From: Streptomyces griseoaurantiacus
GTDB lineage: Bacteria > Actinomycetota > Actinomycetes > Streptomycetales > Streptomycetaceae
Direction of reading: 5' to 3'
DNA: 64,000 bases
Assembly (NCBI GenBank): GCA_014656015.1
Contig: BNBP01000021.1
Coordinates: 33,791-97,790, forward strand
A program made the position numbers and the translations under genes. This document shows, piece by piece, positions 34,049 through 44,679 of this stretch. The notes beneath the pieces are model-generated. The model worked only from the letters and a program-made list of their open reading frames with translations. It did not search any database and was not told the DNA's origin. Within the stretch, counting starts at the first letter, position 1. Each line of letters starts with the position of its first letter.

Positions 34049-34444
34049 TCAGGCCCGCTCGTGCGCGTCTCCGCGCGCGCCCGTGGCCGCTCCGGGCGGG
34101 GGCTCCTCGCTGTCGTGACCGGCCGCCCGGTCGGGGGCCGGCGGCGGAATCATCGGAGCACTGGGCATCCGCACGAAGGTCGACGGAAGCCCCGGAGCGT
34201 TCTCCCGGCCCGCGTTGGCGATCACGACCGCGACATAGGGCAGCACCGCGCCCAGCACCAGGGCGACGATCGCCACGTACCGCTCGACGTTCCACAGGCT
34301 CGCGGCGAGGATCACCGCGACGGTCCGCAGCCCCATCGAGATGACGTACCGCCGCTGCCGTCCTCGCACGTCCTCGGCCAGACCCTGCCGGGCGCCGGTG
34401 ATCCGGAACACCTGGGCGCCGCCGTTGCCGCTCCGCCTGGCCAT
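34049..34444 (-). CDS. DUF3099 family membrane protein
   Basis: A 131-residue protein. The first part, FRITGARQGLAEDVRGRQRR, and two hydrophobic segments (about residues 40-60 and 65-85, the second within YVAIVALVLGAVLPYVAVVI) match the DUF3099 family of actinobacteria. The last 40 residues are Pro/Gly-rich and disordered. The function is unknown. The start is uncertain: GTG codons 3 and 9 bases upstream are alternatives. Confidence 0.78.
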   Translation of the reverse strand: MARRSGNGGAQVFRITGARQGLAEDVRGRQRRYVISMGLRTVAVILAASLWNVERYVAIVALVLGAVLPYVAVVIANAGRENAPGLPSTFVRMPSAPMIPPPAPDRAAGHDSEEPPPGAATGARGDAHERA

Positions 34445-34695
34445 CACTTCCACCACCCACCTGCCCACGGTCCACCCGGCCCGTACCGGTGCGAACCCGG
34501 TCAGGCCGCACCCGAACGTCTCAACGGTACGCCCCTCCCGCGCCGGCCACGAGAGCGGGTCGGCACGGGACCGGGGCGCCGGGGGAGCGCCCTCGCGGCG
34601 GCCGTCACACGGACGGCCCCGGCCCGCGTGCACGGTCCGGGGGACCGTCCCAGCCTGGTCGTACCGCTCAGTTCGGGCCGTACGAGGAGGACATC

Positions 34696-34980
34696 ATGGG
34701 CTGGTTGTGGGCGATCATCGTCGGATTCGTACTGGGGTTGCTCGCCAAGCTGATCATTCCGGGCAAGCAGCACAGCCCGCTCTGGCTCACCACCCTGATG
34801 GGCCTCATCGGCGGCATCGTCGGCAACGCCGTCGCCCGGGGCATCGGCATCGGGGAGACCCGCGGCATCGACTGGGGGCGGCACCTCCTCCAGCTCGCCG
34901 CGGCGATCGTGCTCGTCTTCATCGGCGAGATGATCTACATGTCGATGCACGGCCGGGGCCGGCAGCGCGAACGGATCTGA
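34696..34980 (+). CDS. GlsB/YeaQ/YmgE family small membrane protein
   Basis: A 94-residue protein with three hydrophobic segments and the Gly-rich pattern IIVGFVLGLLAKLI and TLMGLIGGIVGNAVA typical of the transglycosylase-associated/GlsB stress family. These proteins sit in the membrane and are often stress-induced; their mechanism is unknown. ATG follows GAGGAGG. Confidence 0.88.
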   Translation: MGWLWAIIVGFVLGLLAKLIIPGKQHSPLWLTTLMGLIGGIVGNAVARGIGIGETRGIDWGRHLLQLAAAIVLVFIGEMIYMSMHGRGRQRERI

Positions 34981-34995
34981 ACGGGAGCCCGCCCA

Positions 34996-35027
34996 CGGTG
35001 CGAGGCCCCGGAAGGAGCCCCGCACCG
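34996..35027. terminator. Hairpin between GlsB-like gene and tyrS (convergent)
   Basis: CGGTGCG (34996-35002) pairs with CGCACCG (35021-35027). It lies 16 bp after the GlsB-like stop and 40 bp after the tyrS stop, so it could serve both strands. The stem is short. Confidence 0.4.
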
Positions 35028-35067
35028 CACGCACCCGGGTCCGCCCGGCCGCCGTGGACGCCGCGCG

Positions 35068-36339
35068 TCACGCCCCGCCGGTGTACTCCACCGCCGCCAG
35101 GTTCCGCTTCCCGCGCCGCAGCACCAGCCACCGCCCGTGCAGCAGCTCCTCCGCCGCGGGGACCGCGTCCTCGGCCGCGACCTTGACGTTGTTCACGTAC
35201 GCGCCGCCCTCCTTCACCGTGCGCCGCGCGGCGGACTTGCTGGGGGCCAGCCCGACCTCGGCGAACAGGTCCACGACGGGGGCCAGTTCACCCACCTTCA
35301 CGTGCGGCAGCTCGGAGAGCGCGGCCGCCAGCGTGGCCTCGTCCAGACCGGTCAGCTCGCCCTGCCCGAACAACGCCTTCGACGCGGCGATCACCGCGGC
35401 CGCCTGCTCGGGGCCGTGCACCAGCGCCGTCAGCTCCTCGGCCAGCGCCCGCTGCGCCGCCCTCGCCTGCGGCCGCTCCTCGGTCTGCCGCTCCAGCTCC
35501 TCCAGCTCCTCGCGGGACTTGAAGGAGAGGATGCGCAGGTAGCCCGAGATGTCCCGGTCATCCACGTTCAGCCAGAATTGGTAGAACGCGTACGGCGTCG
35601 TCATCTCCGGGTCGAGCCAGACCGCGCCGCCCTCGGTCTTGCCGAACTTGGTGCCGTCCGCCTTGGTCATCAGCGGGGTGGCGTAGGCGTGGACGGCGGC
35701 GTCCGGCTCCAGTCGGTGCAGCAGGTCGAGGCCGGCCGTGAGGTTGCCCCACTGGTCGCTGCCGCCCTGCTGCATCGTGCAGCCGTACCGCCGGTACAGC
35801 TCCAGGAAGTCCATCGCCTGCAGGAGCTGGTAGCTGAACTCGGTGTAGCTGATGCCCTCGGAGGACTCCAGACGCCGGGCGACCGAGTCCTTGGTCAGCA
35901 TCTTGTTGACCCGGAAGTGCTTGCCGATGTCCCGCAGGAACTCGATCGCGGACAGCCCCGCGGTCCAGTCCAGGTTGTTGACCATGACGGCCGCGTTCTC
36001 GCCCTCGAAGGACAGGAAGGGCTCGATCTGGCCGCGCAGCCGCTCGACCCAGCCCGCGACGGTCTCCGGCGAGTTCAGCGTCCGCTCCGCGGTCGGCCGG
36101 GGGTCGCCGATCTGGCCCGTGGCCCCGCCGACCAGCGCCAGCGGCCGGTGCCCGGCCTGCTGCAGCCGGCGCACGGTGAGCACCTGGACCAGATGCCCCA
36201 CGTGCAGGGACGGGGCCGTCGGGTCGAAACCGCAATAGAACGTGACGGGACCGTCCGCGAGCGCCTTGCGCAAAGCGTCCTCGTCGGTGGACTGGGCGAA
36301 CAGCCCGCGCCACTTCAGCTCGTCGACGATGTCCGTCAC
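35068..36339 (-). CDS. tyrS: Tyrosyl-tRNA synthetase
   Basis: A 423-residue class I aminoacyl-tRNA synthetase that charges tRNA-Tyr. The HIGH-type motif is HVGHL in FDPTAPSLHVGHLVQ, the KMSKS-type motif is KFGKT, and the C-terminal S4-like domain (residues about 360-423) ends in the usual VLRRGKRNLAAVEY. GTG start. It is the only copy in the window. Confidence 0.96.
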   Translation of the reverse strand: MTDIVDELKWRGLFAQSTDEDALRKALADGPVTFYCGFDPTAPSLHVGHLVQVLTVRRLQQAGHRPLALVGGATGQIGDPRPTAERTLNSPETVAGWVERLRGQIEPFLSFEGENAAVMVNNLDWTAGLSAIEFLRDIGKHFRVNKMLTKDSVARRLESSEGISYTEFSYQLLQAMDFLELYRRYGCTMQQGGSDQWGNLTAGLDLLHRLEPDAAVHAYATPLMTKADGTKFGKTEGGAVWLDPEMTTPYAFYQFWLNVDDRDISGYLRILSFKSREELEELERQTEERPQARAAQRALAEELTALVHGPEQAAAVIAASKALFGQGELTGLDEATLAAALSELPHVKVGELAPVVDLFAEVGLAPSKSAARRTVKEGGAYVNNVKVAAEDAVPAAEELLHGRWLVLRRGKRNLAAVEYTGGA

Positions 36340-36433
36340 GGTTCTCGCGTCTCCTCGGTGATACCGCTCCCGGGCCGCTCCTCGCGGTGCCGCCCGGGGT
36401 CCTCGGGCAGTCGGGTGACGGCCCGCTACGAGG

Positions 36434-37824
36434 TTATACGCCCTGGCTGACAGAGCTCATATTGAAATCCGGCACCCGCAGCGGCGGCATCGCGGCCCTG
36501 GTGAACCAGTCGCTCCACTCCCGCGGCAGCGTCTTCTCGGTCCGCCCCGCCTCGACGGCCCGCCCCAGCAGGTCCACCGGCGACTCGTTGAACCGGAAGT
36601 TGTTGACCTCGCCGGTCACCTCGCCGTCCTCGACCAGGTAGACGCCGTCCCGGGTCAGCCCGGTCAGCAGCAGCGTCGCCGGGTCCACCTCGCGGATGTA
36701 CCACAGGCAGGTCAGCAGCAAGCCCCGGTCCGTGTCCGCGACCATCTCCTGCAGCGAACGGTCGGTGCCCCCGTCCAGGATCAGGTTCCCGATGGCCGGC
36801 GCCACCGGCAGCCCGGTCAGCGCGGCACTGTGCCGGGTGCTGGTCAGATGCTTCAGAGCACCGCCGGAGACCCATTCGGTGGAGGTGAGCGGCAGCCCGT
36901 TGTCGAACACCGACCGGTCGTCCCCCGAGGAGTGCGCGAGGACGAAGGGGGCGCACTCCAGGCCGGGCTCGTGCGGGTCGCTGCGCAGCGTCAGCGGCAG
37001 CCCGGACAGCTTCTCGCCGACGCGGGTGCCGCCGCCGGGCCGGCTGAAGACCGTACGGCCCTCGGCGGCGTCCCGGGCCGCCGACGACCACAGCTGGTAG
37101 ATCAGCAGGTCCGCCACGGCCGTCGGCGGCAGCAGCGTCTGGTAGCGCCCCGCGGGCAGCTCCACCCGCCGCTCGGCCCAGCCCAGGCGCACGGCGAGTT
37201 CCGCGTCGAGCGCCGCCGGGTCCACGTCGGTGAAGTCCCGCGTGGAGCGGCCGGCCCACGCCGAACGGGAGCGGTCGGGGGACTTGGCGTTGATCTCCAG
37301 GGTTCCGGTGGGCTGGTCGTGCCGCAGCCGGAGGCCGGTGGAGCTGCCCAGGTAACTGGAGACCATCTCGTGGTTGGCGAAGCCGTACAGTTCCCGGCCG
37401 CCGGAACGGGCGCGGGCGAACGCGTCCCCGAGGGCGGGCGCGAAGCCGTCGAAGACGGCGGAGGAGGTCTCGGCGGGCGGCTCGGTGAAGCCGGGAGAGG
37501 CGGGCACGTCCGCGACCAGCGGCTGCGCGTCCTCGGCCGGGCCGGCGCCGCGCGCGGCGGCCTCGGCGGCCCGCACCAGCGGCTCCAGCTCTTCCGCGGT
37601 CACCGCCGAGCGGGAGACCACGCCGGAGGCCGTGCCCTCCTTGCCGTCGACGACCGCGATCACGGTGAGCGTGCGGCCGCGCGTGACGCCGTTGGTGGTC
37701 AGCGCGTTTCCCGCCCAGCGCAGGTTGGCGGTGGAGTGCTCGTCGGCGACGACGACGCAGCCGTCCGCCCGGGACAGCTCCAGGGCCCTCTCGACGATCT
37801 CGTGCGGCTTGTTGGTGCGGGCGC

Positions 37825-37828
<4 letters not shown>
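36434..37828 (-). CDS. TldE/PmbA-type metalloprotease partner subunit
   Basis: A 464-residue TldD/PmbA family protein. It lacks the HExxxH motif and so is the TldE-like inactive partner of the TldD encoded just upstream. The two form a heterodimeric protease that degrades or matures peptides, such as microcins or modified peptides in other bacteria. The ATG overlaps the tldD stop (ATGA), which fits equal production of two subunits. Confidence 0.9.
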
Positions 37829-39348
<1,520 letters not shown>

Positions 39349-39561
39349 GGGGTCTCCCTGCTGTCGTGGCCTGTCGGTTCCGATGATGTCCTGTCGGCGG
39401 GGCGGCGGACCACACCTTTCAGCGCCCGTGCGCGGACGTGCGCCGATCATCGTCCGGCCCGCGCCCCCGCGGCCCCTCCACCGGGCCTTCTGTAGGGACC
39501 CGACAGCCAGGCCCGCACGCCACTGTGGGTGCCCGATTCCCCGCGTACGCGGACGGACCGA

Positions 39562-39568
39562 TAGGTTT
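39562..39568 (+). promoter_or_regulatory. Candidate -10 of the fabG-fabI operon
   Basis: TAGGTT at about 39563-39568 lies about 60 bp before the fabG start in the divergent tldD/fabG gap (39349-39626). No good -35 could be paired with it. The rest of the gap shows no other feature I can support. Confidence 0.25.
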
Positions 39569-39626
39569 CCCAGGTGAAGGCGCCTGTCTCGCAGGGGCTC
39601 CAGACCGTTATCGAAAGGGTGATCCG

Positions 39627-40331
39627 TTGAGCCGCTCGGTTCTCGTCACCGGAGGCAACCGGGGCATCGGCCTCGCCATCGCCCGCGCTTTCGCCGATGC
39701 CGGCGACAAGGTCGCGATCACGTACCGCTCCGGTGAGCCGCCCCAGGGGTTCCTGGCCGTCAAGTGCGACATCACCGACACCGAGCAGGTGGAGCAGGCC
39801 TACAAGGAGATCGAGGAGACGCACGGTCCCGTCGAGATCCTGGTCGCCAACGCCGGCATCAACAAGGACCAGCTCCTGATGCGGATGTCGGAGGAGGACT
39901 TCACCTCCGTCGTCGACACCAACCTCACCGGCACCTTCCGGGTCGTCAAGCGGGCCAACCGCGGCATGCTGCGCGCCAAGAAGGGGCGGGTCGTCCTGAT
40001 CTCCTCCGTCGTCGGCCTGCTCGGCTCCGCGGGACAGGCGAACTACGCCGCCTCCAAGGCCGCGATGGTCGGCTTCGCGCGCTCCCTCGCCCGTGAGCTG
40101 GGCTCGCGCAACATCACCTTCAACGTCGTCGCGCCCGGTTTCGTCGACACCGACATGACCCGGGAGCTCACCGAGGACCAGCAGACGAAGATCCTCGCGC
40201 AGGTGCCGCTCGGCCGGTACGCGCGGTCGGAGGAGATCGCCGCGGCGGTGCGCTTCCTCGCCTCGGACGACGCCTCGTACATCACTGGAGCCGTCATTCC
40301 CGTTGACGGCGGACTGGGAATGGGTCACTGA
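39627..40331 (+). CDS. fabG: 3-oxoacyl-ACP reductase
   Basis: A 234-residue SDR enzyme that reduces 3-oxoacyl-ACP with NADPH in fatty acid elongation. The cofactor motif VTGGNRGIGLAIA and the catalytic Ser (LISSVVG) and Tyr-Lys (YAASK) are intact. The TTG start is chosen because AAAGGGTGATCC precedes it and the protein then begins MSRSVLVTGG; the frame is open much further upstream. Five bases separate it from fabI, which supports a role in type II fatty acid synthesis rather than a polyketide pathway. Confidence 0.92.
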   Translation: MSRSVLVTGGNRGIGLAIARAFADAGDKVAITYRSGEPPQGFLAVKCDITDTEQVEQAYKEIEETHGPVEILVANAGINKDQLLMRMSEEDFTSVVDTNLTGTFRVVKRANRGMLRAKKGRVVLISSVVGLLGSAGQANYAASKAAMVGFARSLARELGSRNITFNVVAPGFVDTDMTRELTEDQQTKILAQVPLGRYARSEEIAAAVRFLASDDASYITGAVIPVDGGLGMGH

Positions 40332-40336
40332 TCACC

Positions 40337-41104
40337 ATGAGCGGAATTCTCGAGGGCAAGCGCGTCCTGATCACCGGTGTGCTGATGGAGTCCTCCATCG
40401 CCTTCCACGCCGCCAAGCTGGCCCAGGAGCAGGGCGCGGAGATCATCCTGACCGCGTTCCCGCGCCCCACCCTGACCGAGCGCATCGCCAAGAAGCTGCC
40501 GAAGCCCACCAAGGTCATCGAGCTCGACGTCACCAACGACGAGCACCTCGGCCGGCTCGCCGACATCGTCGGCGAGGAGCTGGGCGGCCTCGACGGCGTC
40601 GTCCACTCCATCGGCTTCGCCCCGCAGGACGCCCTCGGCGGCAACTTCCTCAACACCCCGTTCGAGTCCGTCGCCACCGCGATGCACGTCTCGGCGTACT
40701 CCCTGAAGTCGCTGACCACGGCCTGCCTGCCGCTGATGCAGAACGGCGGCTCCGTCGTCGGCCTCACCTTCGACGCGCAGTACGCCTGGCCGCAGTACGA
40801 CTGGATGGGCCCGGCCAAGGCCGCCCTGGAGGCCACCAGCCGCTACCTGGCGCGCGACCTCGGCAAGCAGAACATCCGCTGCAACCTGATCTCCGCCGGA
40901 CCGATCGGCTCCATGGCCGCCAAGTCCATCCCCGGCTTCAGCGACCTGGCCGCCGTGTGGGACAGCCGCTCCCCGCTGGAGTGGGACCTCAAGGACCCCG
41001 AGCCGGCCGGCAAGGGCATCGTCGCCCTGCTCAGCGACTGGTTCCCCAAGACCACCGGCGAGATCGTCCACGTCGACGGCGGTCTGCACGCGATCGGCGC
41101 CTGA
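40337..41104 (+). CDS. fabI: Enoyl-ACP reductase (NADH), FabI/InhA type
   Basis: A 255-residue enoyl reductase that saturates trans-2-enoyl-ACP in the last step of each fatty acid elongation round. It shows the FabI-specific ITGVLMESSIAFHAAKLA start, the active-site YDWMGPAKAALE (Y-x6-K), and ends in GEIVHVDGGLHAIGA. It directly follows fabG (5-bp gap). The family is the target of triclosan and, in mycobacteria, isoniazid. Confidence 0.95.
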   Translation: MSGILEGKRVLITGVLMESSIAFHAAKLAQEQGAEIILTAFPRPTLTERIAKKLPKPTKVIELDVTNDEHLGRLADIVGEELGGLDGVVHSIGFAPQDALGGNFLNTPFESVATAMHVSAYSLKSLTTACLPLMQNGGSVVGLTFDAQYAWPQYDWMGPAKAALEATSRYLARDLGKQNIRCNLISAGPIGSMAAKSIPGFSDLAAVWDSRSPLEWDLKDPEPAGKGIVALLSDWFPKTTGEIVHVDGGLHAIGA

Positions 41105-41148
41105 CCCGCGCGCCGGTACCCGCCATACCCGCGGTACCCGTGTCTCCA

Positions 41149-41186
41149 CGGTGCCCCGCTCCCGCCTCCCGCGGGGCGGGGCACCG
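41149..41186. terminator. Bidirectional terminator between fabI and the GntR gene
   Basis: An 11-bp perfect stem (41149-41159 with 41176-41186) lies 45 bp after fabI and 12 bp beyond the stop of the convergent regulator gene. It probably ends both transcripts. Confidence 0.65.
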
Positions 41187-41197
41187 CGCGTACGGCC

Positions 41198-41890
41198 TCA
41201 GCCCTCGGACGGCGGCGCGGGCCGCCCCGGGCGGCACATCACCGGGTAGCTCCCGGCCGCCGCGGCGGCGGCCGCCCCGTCCCCCTCGCGCAGCGCGTCC
41301 AGCAGCACGTCGTGGCCCATGTACGTCTCCGGCGTCAGCTCCGGGCCCACGTCGCCGCGCAGCCAGTCCCGCAGCACCTCGCTCAGGTCCGCGTACATCG
41401 CCGTCATGACCTCGTTGCCGGACGCGGCGACCACGGCCAGGTGGAACGTCGCGTCGGCCGCCACGAACACCTCCGGGTCCCCGGACCGCCACGCTTCCTC
41501 CCGGCGCACCAGCAGCGTCTCCAACTGCTTCAGATCCCGCTCCGTGCGCCGCTCGGCGGCCAGCCGGGCGGCCGCGGACTCCAGCGCCGCGCGCAGTTCC
41601 GCGATGTGACCGGCGTCCGCGCCGGCGAACCTGCGGTGCATCACGCCCGCCAGCTCACTCGTCGCCACGACGTACGTGCCCGAGCCCTGGCGGATGTCCA
41701 GCAGCCCGTTGTGCGCGAGGGCGCGCACGGCCTCCCGCACCGTGTTGCGCGCGACGCCGAGCTGCTCGACCAGCTCCGGCTCGGTCGGGATGCGTGAGCC
41801 CACCGGCCACTCGCCCGAGGTGATCTGCGCCCGCAGGGCCGCGATGACCTGCTCGGACAGCGCCGAACGGCGGGGATGGGTCAGGGGCAC
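41198..41890 (-). CDS. FadR-type GntR family transcriptional regulator
   Basis: A 230-residue regulator. The N-terminal winged helix (about residues 8-75) has SEQVIAALRAQITSGEWPVG and NTVREAVRALAHNGLLDIRQ, and the C-terminal helical FCD ligand domain covers about 90-215. GTG at 41890 follows GGAGG. The gene is divergent from an MFS transporter, with a palindrome in the shared promoter region, so it probably controls that transporter. The ligand is unknown. Confidence 0.9.
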   Translation of the reverse strand: MPLTHPRRSALSEQVIAALRAQITSGEWPVGSRIPTEPELVEQLGVARNTVREAVRALAHNGLLDIRQGSGTYVVATSELAGVMHRRFAGADAGHIAELRAALESAAARLAAERRTERDLKQLETLLVRREEAWRSGDPEVFVAADATFHLAVVAASGNEVMTAMYADLSEVLRDWLRGDVGPELTPETYMGHDVLLDALREGDGAAAAAAAGSYPVMCRPGRPAPPSEG

Positions 41891-41982
41891 GGCACGCCTC
41901 CGGGGGTACGGGCGCGGCTCGGGGAGCCGAGGGGGGCACGGGGGCCGGGCAAGCCGGGTAACCCGTGCAGGCCATGGGGGAG

Positions 41983-42016
41983 TGGACAACCAATCATCCC
42001 ATGATTCTATGATGGG
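41983..42016 (+). promoter_or_regulatory. Promoter and candidate GntR operator of the MFS transporter
   Basis: A -35-like TGGACA (41983-41988) and a -10 TATGAT (42008-42013), 19 bp apart, precede ATG at 42021 by 7 bp, which suggests a leaderless mRNA. An inverted repeat CCCATGAT-TCT-ATGATGGG (41998-42016, one mismatch) overlaps the -10. A second short dyad TGGACAACCA lies at 41983-41992. Repression by the divergent GntR protein is inferred. Confidence 0.55.
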
Positions 42017-42020
42017 TGGC

Positions 42021-43307
42021 ATGGCCAGCGACAGGACACGCACGACGACACCGCACCCGCGTCCCGGCACGCGTACGAAGACCGACTCCGTGCCCGGTGC
42101 CGGCGTATGGGTACTGCGGCTGCTCCCCGTGGGCATCGTCCTGGCCGCCCTCAACCTCCGCCCCGCCGTCACCAGTCTCGGCGCCCTCCTGGAGGAGGTC
42201 CGCGACGGCCTCGGCATGAGCGGCAGCGTCGCGGGAGTGCTGACCTCCGTGCCCTCCCTGTGCTTCGCCGTCTTCGGCGTCATGGCACCCCGGCTGGCCC
42301 GCCGCTTCGGGCTCTCCGTCGTGGTCTGCACCGGCATGGTCGCGATCGCCGCGGGGCTGCTGATCCGGCCCTACGCCGGCAACACGGTGGGCTTCCTGGC
42401 CGGCACCGCCCTCGCGCTCATGGGCATCGCGGTCAGCAACATTCTGATGCCGGTCCTCGTCAAGCGCTGGTTCCCCGACCGGGTCGGCCCCATGACCGGC
42501 CTGTACTCGATGGCGCTCGCGCTCGGCACCTCCCTGCCCGCCGCCGTCACCGTGCCCGTGACCGACGGGCTGGGAGGCGACTGGCGCGCCGGGCTAGCGG
42601 TGTGGGCGGGGCTCGCCGCGGTCGCCGTGCTGCCCTGGCTCGTGCTGCTCCGCGTCCGCGGCGCCGAACGGATCGAGCCCGCGCCCGCCCCCGCGGTGCC
42701 CGAGGCCGCGGGGGGCCGCCTGCGCATCACCCGCAGCCGGATCGCCTGGGCCCTGGCCGTCTTCTTCGGCCTCCAGTCGACCGCCGCGTACATCACGATG
42801 GGCTGGATGGCCCAGATCTACCGCGATGCCGGGCTCTCCGCCGGCACGGCGGGACTGCTGCTCGCCGTCACCATGGTGATGGGCGTCCCCCTCGCCTTCG
42901 TCATCCCCCGGGTGGCCACCCGGCTGCCCCACCAGGGGCCCATCGCCGTCGTCCTGGGCGTCTGCGGGCTCGCCGGGTACGCGGGGCTCTACCTCGCCCC
43001 CGCGGGCGGCGCCTGGGCCTGGGCCGTCCTGCTCGGCATCTCCAACTGCGCGTTCCCGCTCGCGCTGACGATGGTCGGCATGCGGGCCCGCACCGGCGCG
43101 GGCGTGGCCCAGCTGTCCGCCTTCGCCCAGAGCACCGGGTACTTGCTCTCCATCCCCGGTCCGCTGCTGGTCGGCGTCCTGTACCAGCACTCCGGCGGCT
43201 GGGGGCAGCCCCTGGCGCTGATGGCCGTCCTCATGGTCCCGCAGATCCTCGTCGGCGTCCTGGCGGGCCGTGACCGCACCGTGGAGGACGAGGCGGCGGC
43301 GCGCTGA
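42021..43307 (+). CDS. MFS transporter, CynX/NimT family
   Basis: A 428-residue 12-helix major facilitator protein. The early LAALNLRPAVTSLGALLEEV and VLTSVPSLCFAVFGVMAPRLARR are typical of the CynX/NimT (cyanate/nitroimidazole) family. It probably exports or imports a small organic anion; the substrate is unknown. The start at 42021 fits a leaderless mRNA; ATGs at 42009 and 42012 are alternatives. A 38-codon gene that follows is known to accompany such transporters. Confidence 0.88.
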   Translation: MASDRTRTTTPHPRPGTRTKTDSVPGAGVWVLRLLPVGIVLAALNLRPAVTSLGALLEEVRDGLGMSGSVAGVLTSVPSLCFAVFGVMAPRLARRFGLSVVVCTGMVAIAAGLLIRPYAGNTVGFLAGTALALMGIAVSNILMPVLVKRWFPDRVGPMTGLYSMALALGTSLPAAVTVPVTDGLGGDWRAGLAVWAGLAAVAVLPWLVLLRVRGAERIEPAPAPAVPEAAGGRLRITRSRIAWALAVFFGLQSTAAYITMGWMAQIYRDAGLSAGTAGLLLAVTMVMGVPLAFVIPRVATRLPHQGPIAVVLGVCGLAGYAGLYLAPAGGAWAWAVLLGISNCAFPLALTMVGMRARTGAGVAQLSAFAQSTGYLLSIPGPLLVGVLYQHSGGWGQPLALMAVLMVPQILVGVLAGRDRTVEDEAAAR

Positions 43308-43443
43308 CGCCCCGGACGGTGCGGCGGTGAGGGGCAACGCGGGAGCGGCGTGCTCACGCCTCGGGCGGTGGGGACGACGCGGGAGCGGCATGCCGATGCC
43401 CCCGCACGCCGTCGGGCACGCGGGAAGTGCGAGACTTGTGCCC

Positions 43444-43560
43444 ATGCCCGTCCTCGAACCGAATCCGCAGAACGGCCAGAAGAAGATGCTGATCATCTTC
43501 GGCGCGTTCCTCGCCATCCTCGTGGTCATCGCCGTCATCGCGACGATCGCCGCCCCCTGA
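43444..43560 (+). CDS. SGM_5486 family transporter-associated micro-protein
   Basis: A 38-residue protein: a short polar N-terminus (MPVLEPNPQNGQKK) and one transmembrane helix of about 22 residues ending in IAAP. Streptomyces carry such micro-proteins beside MFS transporter genes, and I recall the family name SGM_5486. It follows the MFS gene by 136 bp. GAGACT ends 7 bp before the ATG, so it may have its own leaderless promoter. A role as a transporter subunit or regulator is inference. Confidence 0.75.
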   Translation: MPVLEPNPQNGQKKMLIIFGAFLAILVVIAVIATIAAP

Positions 43561-43620
43561 CCCCGGCTCCGGGGGCCGCCGCGCCTTCGGGGCCCAGTGG
43601 GGTGGGGCTGGCCCCCCTGT

Positions 43621-43630
43621 CCCCTAGGGG
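43621..43630. repeat. 10-nt CTAG-centred palindrome
   Basis: CCCCTAGGGG, extended imperfectly on both sides, lies in the 187-bp gap upstream of the next small membrane protein gene. CTAG is rare in such DNA, so a protein-binding site is possible. Nothing else is seen in this gap. Confidence 0.3.
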
Positions 43631-43747
43631 GCGAGTGTCAGGGTCAAGTGGGTGGATCACCGGATGGGCCGGGGAGCCCCGACTCCGTACCTTCGAACTA
43701 TGACCGCGTACGGCGGATCACGAGGACACGGAGACCCTGGAGGCGTC

Positions 43748-44023
43748 ATGCCGGCCCGCACGCACACCCCGCCCCGCTCCCCGGCGTCCTCGTCCGCGTC
43801 CTCGGTGGCCTCGGCCCGGGTGGCCTCGGCGCCGGTGGCGGCGTCCGTGTCCGGGGGCGGCGTCGACATCCGGCTTCCCTGGTGGGCGCTGGCCCTGCCC
43901 GTCGCGGCCTTCCTCGCGCTTCTGGCCCTCATACTCAACCCCGCCCACACGGGGGCGGCCGGAGCGGACACCGGGCTCGCCCGCGTGGTCGAACACGCCG
44001 TGCAGCTGATCGACCACCCGTAG
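43748..44023 (+). CDS. Small membrane protein, unknown function
   Basis: A 91-residue protein: an Ala/Ser/Val-rich polar N-terminal half, one transmembrane helix (about residues 45-65, LPWWALALPVAAFLALLALI) and a short C-terminal helix LARVVEHAVQLIDHP. ATG at 43748 is preceded by TGGAGG. An upstream ATG at 43700, without a ribosome site, would add 16 residues. The gene lies 54 bp before the SixA phosphatase gene. Confidence 0.6.
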   Translation: MPARTHTPPRSPASSSASSVASARVASAPVAASVSGGGVDIRLPWWALALPVAAFLALLALILNPAHTGAAGADTGLARVVEHAVQLIDHP

Positions 44024-44077
44024 GTCCTCGGCCAACTCCCTGAGCCCATCGGCCTGTTTCGTGCGAAGCTGGGACAC

Positions 44078-44596
44078 ATGAGCGTCGCAGAACCCCGCAG
44101 GATCGTCCTCCTCCGTCATGCGAAGGCCGACTGGCCGCAGGTAGCCGACCACGAGCGCCCGCTCGCCGAACGGGGACGCAAGGACGCCCCCGTCGCCGGC
44201 CGCAGACTGGCCGACTCGGGCTTCGACTTCGACCTGGCCCTCTGCTCCACCTCGACACGCACCCGGGAGACCTGGAAGCTCGCCGTTCACGAGCTCCCGC
44301 ACCGCCCGAAGACCGTCTACGAGGAGCGGATCTACGACGCCTCGCCCGGCGAACTCGTCGCCGTGCTCAACGAGACCCCCGAGGACGCCCGCACTGTCGT
44401 CCTCATCGGCCACAACCCGGGCGTCCACGGCCTGGCCGAGGTCCTCACCGGCCGGGCGGACGCCGGCGCCCGCGACCGCATGACCCGTCGGGGCTTCCCC
44501 ACCTCCGCGTTCGCCGTTCTCACCTTCGACGGCCCCTGGAAGACGCTGGAGCCCGGCGCCGCTTCCCTCGACGACTACTGGGCCCCCTCGGAGTGA
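44078..44596 (+). CDS. SixA-type histidine phosphatase
   Basis: A 172-residue histidine phosphatase-fold protein. The catalytic motif reads LLRHAKADWP (RHA as in SixA rather than RHG), and a second His is in LIGHNPGVHGLAEVL. SixA removes phosphate from phospho-His on phosphotransfer proteins in E. coli; the target here is unknown. It is convergent with serB. Confidence 0.88.
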   Translation: MSVAEPRRIVLLRHAKADWPQVADHERPLAERGRKDAPVAGRRLADSGFDFDLALCSTSTRTRETWKLAVHELPHRPKTVYEERIYDASPGELVAVLNETPEDARTVVLIGHNPGVHGLAEVLTGRADAGARDRMTRRGFPTSAFAVLTFDGPWKTLEPGAASLDDYWAPSE

Positions 44597-44679
44597 CCGC
44601 GGGCCCGGCCCCGGGTTCTCCGCGCGGGCGCCCGGAGTCCGGGTTCGCGCGCGGCACTCCGGGGCCCGGGCGCCGGGAC

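Noticed and set aside
39627..41104. fabG/fabI as part of a polyketide or fatty-acyl natural product cluster
   Set aside because: No ketosynthase, acyl carrier or tailoring gene is near; the pair fits housekeeping fatty acid synthesis.
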